Shown: positions 17,451 through 26,556 of the stretch, one piece after another
Layout: the number at the start of each line of letters is the position of its first letter
Position numbering within the stretch: the stretch's first letter is position 1
NCBI GenBank assembly: GCA_001769505.1
Contig: MEOF01000062.1
Span: 103,476 to 167,475 of the forward strand
Reading direction: 5' to 3'
Origin: Bacteroidetes bacterium GWF2_33_38
Lineage (GTDB): Bacteria > Bacteroidota > Bacteroidia > Bacteroidales > GWF2-33-38
Length of the DNA: 64,000 nucleotides
The notes under the pieces: generated by a model
Seen by the model: the letters and a program-made list of their open reading frames with translations, nothing else
The model's database searches: none
What the model was told of the DNA's origin: nothing
Position numbers and translations under genes: made by a program

Positions 17451-20400
17451 TTAATTGAATAGATGTTTTTTTGTAATATTTATTTTTTTGTTTGATATGG
17501 AAACGAAAATTATTGAATTTGTTTTAATACCTATCTGCTCAATATCCACTATGGTTTCGGTAATGTTTTTCTTTTCAAAAATGATTCGACCCAAAACGTC
17601 GTATATTCTTATGCTTGATGGATATTTTTCGTTTAGAAATATTTTATTATTGAAAATGGTAATGTTCTCGTCCCATGATTGAATGGAAATAATATCAGAA
17701 TAGGAATACTTGCCATCAAAATCAACTTGTTTTAATCTATAATAGTTATTGTTTGAAATATCGTAATCTTGTGTTTGATAATAGTTTATTGAGGAACTGT
17801 TCCCCTGTCCATTGGTTTTGTAAATTTCTAAAAAATTAATAGCATCGACTGATTTTTCGAGTGAAAAATAATCGTTATTTAATTCGCTTGCTGTTGTCCA
17901 AAAAATATCAATAATATTATAATTTTTTTTGGCATAAAATTCAATTAATTCGATTGGGAGCACAATGCTCGATTTTCCTATTGCAGCTTGTGAAAAAGAG
18001 GCTAAATCCCATTTATAAGCATAACCATCATCGTACATTCTTCCACTACCATCATTTGCCGAAATTGTTCCGTTTCCATTTGTAAAATCACCTAAGTCGG
18101 TAGAAGCTGTAGGACGTTTTAGAATTGTGAATTTATTATCATTTGATGCAGAAAGACTTGTAAATCCATCGAAATAGAGTTTAATTCCATAGCTACCAGA
18201 GGTTACTAAACCTGTTGGTTCAATTTTCCATATTCCTTCGGTGCAAATTGAATTAATTGGAGTTCCACTTTCAGTAACGTTTAATATTCCAGTTGTTAAA
18301 TCTTCGGTTGTCGAAAATTTTGCATTTAAGTAAGTAACTCCTTCGAGGTTTGTGTTTTCATAAATCATTAATCTAGGATTTGCAGATACTCCAATGGGAA
18401 AATAAAAAATGTCAGAATTTGAACTTGAATTTGGTAATTTTCGAGTTAAATTTCCAACAATATAACTGTTTGCAAAATTATTTGTCCCTGCGTCAATTAC
18501 ATTTGCGGGGGTAATATTGTCAACGGTTACTATGAAATTTCCTGTAGATATTTTTCCATTTAAAAGAGAGAGTTGATTGCTAATTATTGTAGATTGGGCT
18601 AACGAAATTTCATCGGACGAAGTTGTTTTATAAACATATAGGCTAGAAACGGTTGCAGGCAATCCGTTGCCAACATTCATACTTCCATCGCTAATAAATC
18701 CGTAGCTGGCATCGGTTGGAAATGTTCGAGTTCCTGAAACACGAATATTCCCGTCAGAAACTCCTGTTCCGCTTGTTTTTATCCCATTAGGAGACCCAAA
18801 AAGTAGGGTTGCTCCGCTCGATAAATCAAAATTGCCTGTGCCTGCAATATTATCTGTTTCGTCCATTCTAAATACAGTAGGAGAATTTATTGTAATTGCG
18901 TTTGATATGTTAAAACTAGAATTTATATCAATATTTCCAGCGTCTGCACCATTATTTGATGTTAGTAAATTTGCTGCATCGGAATTTAACTCTAAATTAT
19001 AATACGTAATTTCAGTTGGACCAGAACCATAACTTCCTTTGACACGTTGTTGCTGATTTGCATCAGAACCGTAAAATTCTACTGTTCCTCCCGTTAAACT
19101 ATATGCTGAATTAATACCAGTTAGTTCGGGGAGTGCCGTACTTACTTTACTCATGCGTAGCTTTCCTCCATCCATTACTAATCCTCCATCACCAGTTATT
19201 CCATTAGCTTCCATATCAAATATAGTTGTTGCATCAGTAATTTGAAGTTGGTTGGTTATGACGCAGGCTGACGAAACTAATTTGTAACCTCCGTTTGAGC
19301 TTCCGCCTGAAAATTTAACATTGAAATATGTTCTATCAGCTCCTTTTAATATTTGAAATGTAGAACTTGTATTGCAATCTGTAGCTAGTTCTATGGTTCC
19401 ACCGGTAATTGCGTAAGTACCTGTTAAACGAGGGTAAACAGTTGCTGAAGTTGGCAATGTTACGGTAGATAAAAATTTGTATATTCCGCCTGACATTGTT
19501 AAATTACCTGCACCACTGAATATGGTTCCTGCTCCGTCTTCGACTAAAGTACCTTCCAATATTTTTAGTTCCGCACCTGAACTTATGCTTACCGACGATG
19601 ATGGAGTAAAGGTGGTAGGTGTTGCATTGAGTTCAATTATTACCTTGCCTCCGCTATTTATGGTTGTTGGCAATCCATTCCCCGACACTTGGTTTGCAGA
19701 CGCAATGTAGTGATATATGCCATCTTGAGCGTAAGTTCTTGTTCCTGATACTTGAATATTTCCTGAGGCTGTACCTGTGGTCGTGATTCCGTCAATAGAA
19801 CCAATTTTTATGGTTCCAATGCTGTTTAAATTAAATGTTCCAGTTCCTGTAACGGTTCTAGTACTCAAATTAAGTATGGCATCTGTGGTAACATTTAAGT
19901 TAGTATTTGCAACAATATCGTCAATCAATGTTACAATGACACCACCTGAATTGTCAATGGTAATATAATCGAAAGTTGTGTGATTATTTATATTTTGATT
20001 AGTGGTTCCGTTGAATGTAACTAAACGTCCGTTTGTGGTCAAGGTTCCTGTTCTGCTCCAATGACCTTTTACTTCTAAATCTCCACCAACTGCAGACGAT
20101 AATATTAATTCGCCGCCTAGTGATACGTTTCCTCCAACAATCAGTCTTGTTGTCATGGCTTGCATATCTATAACAGAGCCAACGTCAATCGTAACATTCC
20201 CACTTGCAGTATAATCAACACCTGTTGAATTCATATCTAAATGAGTATTTCCAGTAACCCAAAGATTTGCTGGATTATTCCATTCAATAACCCTATTGTA
20301 TTGCCCCCCGATATTATATTTTAGAGTTGATGTTGATGCTAACGACGGAGAATTAGAAATAATAAAACCTGCACTTAAAATTTCAAGAATTCCATAAACG

Positions 20401-22946
20401 GTCGAAACTCCTGCTCCAAAATTTACATCAGCATTTACCGTTACATCATTAAAATCAATGTGGTTAGCTCCATTTACATAGGCGTCGTGAGAAAAATAAA
20501 TTTTTCCGGTTCCTCTTGTAAATGTTCCATTATTTGTAATATATCCTCCGTTTCCGATTGTTATTACTCCTCCATTTGTCATATTAAGAGTTCCGTTTAT
20601 ATTCACAGCTCCACTTACTGTCAGTGTTGCCGATGAACTTAATGTTGTTAGTGATTTTCCTGTTTGAATGGTCAACAAGCCGACATTATTAGCTGCGGCA
20701 TTTAATGTTACGGCATGTTTTATCATAACATTTGAACCTTCAGGGGGAACTGAATTTGCGACCCAAGTTGAGACCGTATTCCAATCTCCATCTTGAAAAG
20801 TTTGCCAACTTAATGCATCTTGCTCGCCACAGGTAAAATCTCCAAAATTTACAACTGTACCTGAAAATTGATTTGCTCCATCATCAACAACATCTAAAAT
20901 TTCCCAATATGAGCTACTTTCACGTCTAGCTCCGTAAAGGCTTGTTTCCGTTCCAACAATGTCGGCGGTAACATATGTACATGTTACTTCACATGAAAAT
21001 GAAGTAATTCCAAATTTATCGACAGTCCAATATCTTTCTAAATAATTAGTAGTACTAGTATTATCAGCGTGTTTAGTTGCAGTGAGATTTACTCCGACCC
21101 AAGCCGATGAAAAAGAACCAACTGTAAAATTTAAGGCAATAGGAGTGTATTCGCCTATACTACCAACAGGAAATGAATACGAGCCTATTGCAATCAGATT
21201 TTTTTTCAGTTTGCCAGTACTTGTGGCTATTATCATATTTGAAGATGAAAAAGTTCCGCTTACCGAAGCTCCTGAGGTTAATGTTAAATCATTCGAACCT
21301 AAAGTAAGTATTCCGCTTGTTAATGCTAATGTACCAGAAATAGTTTTGCTACCATTATTTAATGTAATATTCGAATTATTGTCAATTGTAACATTTGGAG
21401 GAGAACTCCATTCAGTATTTGAGTTATAAGCACTTCCTACATTGTAGTATAAGGTTGCAGATGCACCATAAGTCGGAGTGGCAAAGCTTACAACGCCATT
21501 TTGAACGTATCCGTTTTCATTAATTTTAAGTGTTCCGTTAACAGCAAATGTTCCATATCGACAAAGAATACCTCTACTTAAAGCCAATGTTTTGCTTGCA
21601 TTTACTGTAATTGAATGAAATTTTTTCTCGTGATCAAAATTTGAAGTTGCACTTCCTTGAAGAGTCGTTAAAGTTCCTGTACAAATTAGAGTTATATCGT
21701 TCCCAGATCCTGCATCTGTTCCGGTAATACTTCCTCCGTTAATATCAATTACTGATGTTGTTCCCGACATTGTTAATGTTTTACTTCCACTAGCTTGTAA
21801 ATCGCCACCAGTTATTGATAAGGTGGTTTCGACATCAATATTATTTTGTAATGTACGAGTTCCTGAACTTATCGTAAGATTATAAAAATTTGTTGCTCCC
21901 GTAATGTTTCCAGTTCCATTAAATGTAACTGTCCCTACATTTTTAGTAAATGTTCCGCTATTTGTAAAATCGCCAGAAATATTTAATATTCTGTTTTGTG
22001 AAGCTTCGCTGGTAAGTGTTTTTGTTGCTGCAATTGTAATCGAAGAGCCTATTGCATTTTGGTTTAATGTAACATTGTGGTTTATAGTAATTACGCCCAA
22101 TGTAAAGTTAGTGGGAGGGACTTCGTTTGGAAGCCATGTTGATGCCGTACTCCAATTTCCATCTGCTATTGTTGTCCAACCATTTGCAACGGTGTACGAA
22201 TAATTAGAACCACTGTTATTATTTAAGTTAATGGTGTACCAATCTGCATTTGTTCCAGTTATTGTTAATCCATTCCCCGAAGTGAATACGTAATACGAAA
22301 CATTTGCTCCGGGAGTATTCACAGCAGTTGGTATTGTTGCTGAATAAGAAGTTCCAGAGCCACTCATTTCAACAATAACTGAATTTGAGTAATTATCAGT
22401 TGTGTATCTCAAATATACGCTTTGTCCAGTTGAAAAACTACCCGATAGTGTTGCAGTTACTGTTGCAGACTGGCTTGGGTACACAGTTGCTTTATCAATT
22501 GATACACTTGAAACAGATTGAACAGCACCTTGAACGCAAAAAACAATTAACTTATGAGGAGGTGGATTTCCTCCGGCAGGTGTTTTAAAAATATAATTGT
22601 GGCTTGTACTTCCAACATTTAGATACATAGCACCACTTCCTGTTGGACCTTGATTCGGAGTATATTCTGTATTTGGAGATATTTGTACATCAGAACCGAT
22701 TGTAATTGTAAATTGGTCATAATTACTATCCCAACCAACCTGAGTTCTGAAATATTGATTTCCAGTTCCATTTGCTGTGAAGGTTCCGATTCTTGAATTT
22801 CCTGCTCCAGCCCCAAACCAATCAGTTGTAGCCCAATCATTAGCTCCAAAACCGCTACCAATAATTGCGTTTTGAGAGAAAATAAATAAACTATTTGCTA
22901 CAATTAACCCTATAATTCCAAATATTTTAGAAAATATTTTTTTCAT
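17451..22946 (-). CDS. Giant secreted beta-helix-rich protein with probable type IX secretion C-terminal domain
   Basis: The 1831-residue protein has a signal peptide (cleavage near FSQ, about residue 25). An N-terminal globular part with an Ig-like segment is followed by long Thr/Ser/Asn/Gly-rich beta-solenoid-like tracts. Two modules begin with the same pattern, DGNWSTASTWLPNEVPP (near 263) and DGDWNTVSTWVANSVPPEG (near 715). Later, two roughly 100-residue units share SGTRTF/SGTRTY and GNGLP cores. The C-terminus has the Bacteroidota module WTTASELNNDYFSLEKS, then YYRLKQVDFDGKYSYS and a final roughly 75-residue domain with IRIYDVLGRIIFEKK, which fits a type A T9SS sorting domain. It is probably a cell-surface or matrix protein; adhesion is a guess. 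It lies 53 bp upstream of susC. Confidence 0.85.
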   Translation of the reverse strand: MKKIFSKIFGIIGLIVANSLFIFSQNAIIGSGFGANDWATTDWFGAGAGNSRIGTFTANGTGNQYFRTQVGWDSNYDQFTITIGSDVQISPNTEYTPNQGPTGSGAMYLNVGSTSHNYIFKTPAGGNPPPHKLIVFCVQGAVQSVSSVSIDKATVYPSQSATVTATLSGSFSTGQSVYLRYTTDNYSNSVIVEMSGSGTSYSATIPTAVNTPGANVSYYVFTSGNGLTITGTNADWYTINLNNNSGSNYSYTVANGWTTIADGNWSTASTWLPNEVPPTNFTLGVITINHNVTLNQNAIGSSITIAATKTLTSEASQNRILNISGDFTNSGTFTKNVGTVTFNGTGNITGATNFYNLTISSGTRTLQNNIDVETTLSITGGDLQASGSKTLTMSGTTSVIDINGGSITGTDAGSGNDITLICTGTLTTLQGSATSNFDHEKKFHSITVNASKTLALSRGILCRYGTFAVNGTLKINENGYVQNGVVSFATPTYGASATLYYNVGSAYNSNTEWSSPPNVTIDNNSNITLNNGSKTISGTLALTSGILTLGSNDLTLTSGASVSGTFSSSNMIIATSTGKLKKNLIAIGSYSFPVGSIGEYTPIALNFTVGSFSSAWVGVNLTATKHADNTSTTNYLERYWTVDKFGITSFSCEVTCTYVTADIVGTETSLYGARRESSSYWEILDVVDDGANQFSGTVVNFGDFTCGEQDALSWQTFQDGDWNTVSTWVANSVPPEGSNVMIKHAVTLNAAANNVGLLTIQTGKSLTTLSSSATLTVSGAVNINGTLNMTNGGVITIGNGGYITNNGTFTRGTGKIYFSHDAYVNGANHIDFNDVTVNADVNFGAGVSTVYGILEILSAGFIISNSPSLASTSTLKYNIGGQYNRVIEWNNPANLWVTGNTHLDMNSTGVDYTASGNVTIDVGSVIDMQAMTTRLIVGGNVSLGGELILSSAVGGDLEVKGHWSRTGTLTTNGRLVTFNGTTNQNINNHTTFDYITIDNSGGVIVTLIDDIVANTNLNVTTDAILNLSTRTVTGTGTFNLNSIGTIKIGSIDGITTTGTASGNIQVSGTRTYAQDGIYHYIASANQVSGNGLPTTINSGGKVIIELNATPTTFTPSSSVSISSGAELKILEGTLVEDGAGTIFSGAGNLTMSGGIYKFLSTVTLPTSATVYPRLTGTYAITGGTIELATDCNTSSTFQILKGADRTYFNVKFSGGSSNGGYKLVSSACVITNQLQITDATTIFDMEANGITGDGGLVMDGGKLRMSKVSTALPELTGINSAYSLTGGTVEFYGSDANQQQRVKGSYGSGPTEITYYNLELNSDAANLLTSNNGADAGNIDINSSFNISNAITINSPTVFRMDETDNIAGTGNFDLSSGATLLFGSPNGIKTSGTGVSDGNIRVSGTRTFPTDASYGFISDGSMNVGNGLPATVSSLYVYKTTSSDEISLAQSTIISNQLSLLNGKISTGNFIVTVDNITPANVIDAGTNNFANSYIVGNLTRKLPNSSSNSDIFYFPIGVSANPRLMIYENTNLEGVTYLNAKFSTTEDLTTGILNVTESGTPINSICTEGIWKIEPTGLVTSGSYGIKLYFDGFTSLSASNDNKFTILKRPTASTDLGDFTNGNGTISANDGSGRMYDDGYAYKWDLASFSQAAIGKSSIVLPIELIEFYAKKNYNIIDIFWTTASELNNDYFSLEKSVDAINFLEIYKTNGQGNSSSINYYQTQDYDISNNNYYRLKQVDFDGKYSYSDIISIQSWDENITIFNNKIFLNEKYPSSIRIYDVLGRIIFEKKNITETIVDIEQIGIKTNSIIFVSISNKKINITKKHLFN

Positions 22947-22988
22947 TATTAATTTCTTAAGGTCAAATTTTATTTACACAAATCTATA

Positions 22989-22996
22989 CAAAAATA
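22989..22996 (-). promoter_or_regulatory. -7 promoter box for the giant secreted protein
   Basis: The minus strand reads TATTTTTG, an exact TAnnTTTG match 42 bases before the ATG. No TTG -33 element is evident at the expected distance. Confidence 0.4.
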
Positions 22997-23056
22997 TTTA
23001 TACGATATATGCTTGAAATAGTTTATGAAATTACATAGTTTTATGAAAAAAATGAA

Positions 23057-23767
23057 ATGAAAATTGATAGAATTTTTTATGCCCCCGAAATTCAATTGGA
23101 TTTACATGCTTTAAACGACATTGAATCAAAACATTGCATTAAAGTATTACGATTGAAAATTGGAGATGAGATTGTTTTAAATGATGGTGTTGGAAATTTT
23201 TATTTTTGCGAAATTATTGACGATAATTACAAAAAATGTATAGTTCAAATAAAATCAAAACAAGAAGTTGAAAAAACTACTTCGGTAAACATTCACATAG
23301 CTATTGCTCCAACAAAAAACATCGATAGATTTGAATGGTTTTTAGAAAAAACAACTGAAATTGGTATTGATGAAATTACTCCCATTTTATGTGAACGTTC
23401 AGAAAGAAAAGATGTAAAAATTGAAAGAGTTGAAAAAATCGTAATTTCGGCAATGAAACAATCGTTAAAAGCACATTTACCAAAATTAAATTCGTTAACT
23501 TCATTTTCAACTTTGGTAAAAACACCGCTCGATGGTGAAAAATATATTGCACATTGCAACAATGCAACTGAAAATTTGGTTGAAATTTACAAAAAAGGAA
23601 CAAACGCATTTATTTTAATTGGACCAGAAGGCGATTTTACGGAAAAAGAAATTAAACTTGCAAAAGAAAATAATTTCAAGGAAATTTCACTTGGCAAAAG
23701 TCGTTTAAGAACTGAAACAGCTGGAATTGTAGTATGTGATATAATTAATGTATTAAATTCAATATGA
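23057..23767 (+). CDS. rsmE: 16S rRNA (uracil-1498-N3)-methyltransferase RsmE
   Basis: RsmE methylates U1498 in the decoding region of 16S rRNA. The 236-residue protein has the N-terminal PUA-like domain (HCIKVLRLKIGDEIVLNDG) and a C-terminal SPOUT methyltransferase domain with the knot motifs LIGPEGDFTEKE (about 199-210) and SLGKSRLRTETAGIV (about 217-231). Length is normal. Its end overlaps the next gene by 4 bp (ATGA), so translation is coupled. Confidence 0.96.
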   Translation: MKIDRIFYAPEIQLDLHALNDIESKHCIKVLRLKIGDEIVLNDGVGNFYFCEIIDDNYKKCIVQIKSKQEVEKTTSVNIHIAIAPTKNIDRFEWFLEKTTEIGIDEITPILCERSERKDVKIERVEKIVISAMKQSLKAHLPKLNSLTSFSTLVKTPLDGEKYIAHCNNATENLVEIYKKGTNAFILIGPEGDFTEKEIKLAKENNFKEISLGKSRLRTETAGIVVCDIINVLNSI

Positions 23768-24417
23768 GAATAATATTTTTTATTTTTGCTTTTTTTGTTT
23801 CTTCATTCTTGTTTTCACAAAACACAAGTGTTAAATTTGGTTTATTGAAATATAGCGGAGGAGGAGATTGGTATGCAAATCCTACTTCTCTACCTAATTT
23901 AATTGAATTTTGCAATAAGGAACTGCAATCGAATATTTTTCTTGATTACATGACTGTAGAACCAAGTAGTACTGAGATATTTGAATATCCATTTGTGCAT
24001 ATGACCGGACATGGAAATGTTATTTTTTCGAGCAATGATGTCGAAAATTTACGAAATTACTTAATGGCTGGTGGTTTTTTACACATCGATGATAATTATG
24101 GTTTGGATGTTTATGCTCGCAGAGAAATGAAAAAAGTTTTTCCGGATAAAGAGTTTGTTGAAATTCCATTTAACCACCCAATCTATCATCAAAAATATGA
24201 TTTTCAAAATGGCTTGCCCAAAATACACGAACATGACAACAAAGCACCGCAAGGATTTGGGATTTTTATTGAAAATCGCTTGGTTTGCTTTTACTCTTAC
24301 GAATGTGATTTGGGTGATGGTTGGGAAGATGCTGATGTGCATGGCGATTCGAATCAAATAAGATTAGACGCCCTAAAAATGGGAGCAAATATCATAAGTT
24401 ACGTTTTCGAAAATTGA
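23764..24417 (+). CDS. Exported DUF4159 protein
   Basis: The 217-residue protein has a signal peptide (cleavage near LFSQ, about residue 20) and the DUF4159 pattern: VKFGLLKYSGGGDWYANP at the start, FVHMTGHGNVIFS, YLMAGGFLHIDDNYG and a C-terminal HGDSNQIRLDALKMGANII. The glutamine-amidotransferase-like layout is known for the family but its function is not established. It overlaps rsmE by 4 bp, a common Bacteroidota arrangement. It is probably periplasmic. Confidence 0.88.
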   Translation: MRIIFFIFAFFVSSFLFSQNTSVKFGLLKYSGGGDWYANPTSLPNLIEFCNKELQSNIFLDYMTVEPSSTEIFEYPFVHMTGHGNVIFSSNDVENLRNYLMAGGFLHIDDNYGLDVYARREMKKVFPDKEFVEIPFNHPIYHQKYDFQNGLPKIHEHDNKAPQGFGIFIENRLVCFYSYECDLGDGWEDADVHGDSNQIRLDALKMGANIISYVFEN

Positions 24418-24433
24418 GAATGATTCAATTATT

Positions 24434-24465
24434 TTTGATATTAAATAAATAATTATATACATTTG
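24434..24465 (+). promoter_or_regulatory. Bacteroidota-type promoter for the 24499-25995 pair
   Basis: TTTG at 24434-24437 is followed after 20 bases by TACATTTG at 24458-24465, matching both the -33 and -7 elements. The ATG lies 33 bases further on. Confidence 0.65.
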
Positions 24466-24498
24466 CCTTAATTAAAAACAGATTATCAATAGCAAACT

Positions 24499-25320
24499 AT
24501 GAAAAAAATCGCTCTTTTTATTGCAGCTTCAATGATGGTTGTTTGGTCTTGTAATCAAACTCCATCTGATCAGTCAACAGTCGGAACAGAAGTTGAAGAC
24601 TCATTACAAGGTGGTAGTGTAGATAGAAATACTCAATATCGCTTGCCTTCTCCAGTAGAGTTCTATATGTTTTTACGAGAAGCAAAAGCCCCGTTCAACG
24701 CTAAAGAATTAAACAATGTTGATAATATTTCTAAATATATCACATTATCAAGCAAAGCTATTAATTTTGGCGTATATGCTTCTGATTTAGGATATTGTAC
24801 GGTATTTGGACAAAATCAAGAAACTTTTTTATATTTCAAACAAGCAAAACAAATAGCCGACGAATTGGGATTAACTGAAGGTTTCGACGAACAATTGGCA
24901 GGTAGAATAGATCAAAATATAAATAATAGTGATTCATTGTACCAAATTACTAGTGATGGATATTGGGAAGCTGTATCGTTTTTGGAATCTAACGATAAGT
25001 CAAATTTACTACCTTATATATTATTCGGAAGTTGGGTTGAAAGCGTTCATTTAGCAATTAAATCGGTTAAAAAGTTTGATGCAAATGACCCAATCGTTAT
25101 AAGAATAACAGAACAACAACTTTTGTTAGAAAATCTTATCGATTATTTGAATTCATTAAACGATAATAGTCAATTGCAAGATATCATCTCTAAACTTACT
25201 GACCTTCAGTCTTCGTTCGATTTATTATACGAAAATCCAGAAGATGTAATCATTACACAAGAGCAGTATAAAGAAATAACAGAGAAGGTAGAATTATTAA
25301 GAAGCGAAATCATTAGTTAA
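24499..25320 (+). CDS. Putative lipoprotein of unknown function
   Basis: The 273-residue protein has a lipoprotein signal, MKKIALFIAASMMVVWSC, with predicted acylated Cys18. The mature part is acidic and almost entirely helical, with no motif I can name. SSKAINFGVYASDLGYCTVFGQ (start of the conserved-looking core, about residues 84-105) and a C-terminal coiled-coil stretch (about 205-270) are its main landmarks. It begins a two-gene unit with its own promoter and is followed 18 bp later by another exported protein. Confidence 0.8.
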   Translation: MKKIALFIAASMMVVWSCNQTPSDQSTVGTEVEDSLQGGSVDRNTQYRLPSPVEFYMFLREAKAPFNAKELNNVDNISKYITLSSKAINFGVYASDLGYCTVFGQNQETFLYFKQAKQIADELGLTEGFDEQLAGRIDQNINNSDSLYQITSDGYWEAVSFLESNDKSNLLPYILFGSWVESVHLAIKSVKKFDANDPIVIRITEQQLLLENLIDYLNSLNDNSQLQDIISKLTDLQSSFDLLYENPEDVIITQEQYKEITEKVELLRSEIIS

Positions 25321-25338
25321 TTTTAAAATCGAAATTTT

Positions 25339-25995
25339 ATGAAAGCAATATTTTCAAAAAAGTTTATATTCATTTTTTCTTTCATAAGCATATTTGCTGC
25401 CACAAGCATTTATTCTCAAAACCCAACCCGAGTAGAAGAGGTAAAAGAGAGTAAATGTATGAGAAAAGATTTTTGTAGCGAAGATTTTGGCGAATATGAT
25501 TACAGAAGTCAATCGAGTTACGGTGAATTTAGCCCAGGTGATACAGTAAGAGCTAAGTTTATTGTCTATAGTGGACAAGATTACAGATTATTTGCTTGCG
25601 GTCATCCTGACTTAGGAGATATTCAGTTCAAAATAATTGAGCCGATTAAAAAAACAAATAGAGTTATAAAAGATATTCAAAAACAAGAAGTTGTTGAATA
25701 CGACCTTGACGAGTGGGGTGATGCAAAAGTTGACGAAAATGGTGAAATGATTGTTAAAAGAAAATATACCAAAAAAGACACTATTTGGGCTAGAGAAACT
25801 GTGATTAGCGAAAAAATTATTTTCGACAGCATGAATAATAAAACCAGCCAATTGTTTTGGGAAGCATCGGTTGTAAAAACAAGAAGATTAATTATTGAAG
25901 TTCTTATACCAGAAGGAGATAAGTCTATTTACGATTGCGTAAATATATATATTGGAAGAATGCAAACAAGAAATAAGAAATTTTTCCAATACTAA
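25339..25995 (+). CDS. Exported protein of unknown function
   Basis: The 218-residue protein has a signal peptide (about 1-27, ending SIYSQ). A cysteine-containing segment follows (KCMRKDFCSEDFGEYDYRSQ), then a beta-rich core with SPGDTVRAKFIVYSGQDYRLF and a charged middle section. Four cysteines in the mature region could form disulfides in the periplasm. I recognise no family. It shares the promoter at 24434 with the lipoprotein upstream and is closed by a strong terminator, so the two proteins probably act together. Confidence 0.8.
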   Translation: MKAIFSKKFIFIFSFISIFAATSIYSQNPTRVEEVKESKCMRKDFCSEDFGEYDYRSQSSYGEFSPGDTVRAKFIVYSGQDYRLFACGHPDLGDIQFKIIEPIKKTNRVIKDIQKQEVVEYDLDEWGDAKVDENGEMIVKRKYTKKDTIWARETVISEKIIFDSMNNKTSQLFWEASVVKTRRLIIEVLIPEGDKSIYDCVNIYIGRMQTRNKKFFQY

Positions 25996-26016
25996 GGAGA
26001 ATGAAAAATAAAATGA

Positions 26017-26048
26017 GGGTGTCCGAAAAATCGAGACACCCTTTTTTT
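26017..26048 (+). terminator. Rho-independent terminator
   Basis: GGGTGTC (26017-26023) pairs with GACACCC (26035-26041); an inner CGA/TCG extends the stem around an AAAA loop. Seven T residues follow. It closes the two-gene unit ending at 25995. Confidence 0.9.
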
Positions 26049-26049
26049 G

Positions 26050-26080
26050 TTGTAAATTTTTCTTAAAATTAGTATCTTAG
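26050..26080 (+). promoter_or_regulatory. Promoter-like element with no gene downstream
   Basis: TTG at 26050-26052, a 20-base spacer and TATCTTAG at 26073-26080 (one mismatch to TAnnTTTG) form a promoter directly after a terminator. The next protein gene downstream is on the opposite strand, so this would drive an untranslated RNA. Confidence 0.4.
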
Positions 26081-26086
26081 AGTAAC

Positions 26087-26226
26087 ACAAAACACAATAT
26101 AGGCGGGTATGCGTGTTCGCTGAAACTTTTGAAATTAGTACCTTTACCTACCTAAGAAGAAACCATAAAGACAAGAAAATAAATCAATAAGCATTGCTGA
26201 TAATCTCAAAAAAAAAGTGTTTTTTT
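26087..26226 (+). ncRNA. Candidate small structured RNA
   Basis: The region between the terminator at 26017-26048 and the convergent gene ending at 26264 has no ORF. After the promoter-like element it contains nested complementarities: TAGG (26100-26103) with CCTA (26147-26150), GGTA (26106-26109) with TACC (26139-26142), and a GCG-TGTT-CGC hairpin (26111-26120). An A7/T7 hairpin (26210-26226) could end it. It is more GC-rich than its flanks. It does not look like tmRNA, 4.5S RNA or a tRNA to me; 6S RNA or an unknown class remain open. Confidence 0.35.
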
Positions 26227-26263
26227 CCCTTGTAGTAAAGTGAAATTCTAATTTTAGTCCCTT

Positions 26264-26554
26264 CTACTTGAAAATAATATCGTTAATTAATTGTTCGCCT
26301 GCAAGTTCGTTAAACCGTTTGATGATTCCATCTTTGATTATAAAAAGCTCTTGCTTAATTACTGGAGAGCTAATAAAAACATACAACTTTTGTTTTTCTA
26401 CGTATATTTTTGTCGTAGCATTGGCAATTTTTTTTCCAATAATTTCGTCCCATCTATTTGCAGTTCTAATCTCAAGTAATTTTTTGTCAATTTTCAATGC
26501 TTTAAGATATTCATTTACAACTTGATCGATGCTTTGCGGGTATGATTTTCGCAT
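26264..26554 (-). CDS. DUF721 (DciA-like) protein
   Basis: The 96-residue protein matches the short DUF721 domain: helix SIDQVVNEYLKALKIDKKL, the conserved NRWDEIIGKKIANATTKIYV and YVFISSPVIKQELFIIKDGI. Longer relatives (DciA) load the replicative helicase; short DUF721 proteins next to recF are common in Bacteroidota, and a replication or repair role is inferred from that. It lies 2 bp after recF, so it is cotranscribed. Confidence 0.85.
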   Translation of the reverse strand: MRKSYPQSIDQVVNEYLKALKIDKKLLEIRTANRWDEIIGKKIANATTKIYVEKQKLYVFISSPVIKQELFIIKDGIIKRFNELAGEQLINDIIFK

Positions 26555-26556
26555 AT

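Noticed and set aside
21082..21429. Plus-strand ORF of 115 codons opposite the giant surface protein gene
   Set aside because: It is an antisense shadow of the repetitive minus-strand coding sequence, with no recognisable domain or promoter.
26087..26226. tmRNA, 4.5S RNA or tRNA
   Set aside because: None of the tRNA-like ends, tag reading frame or GGAA-type tetraloop motifs of those RNAs were seen.
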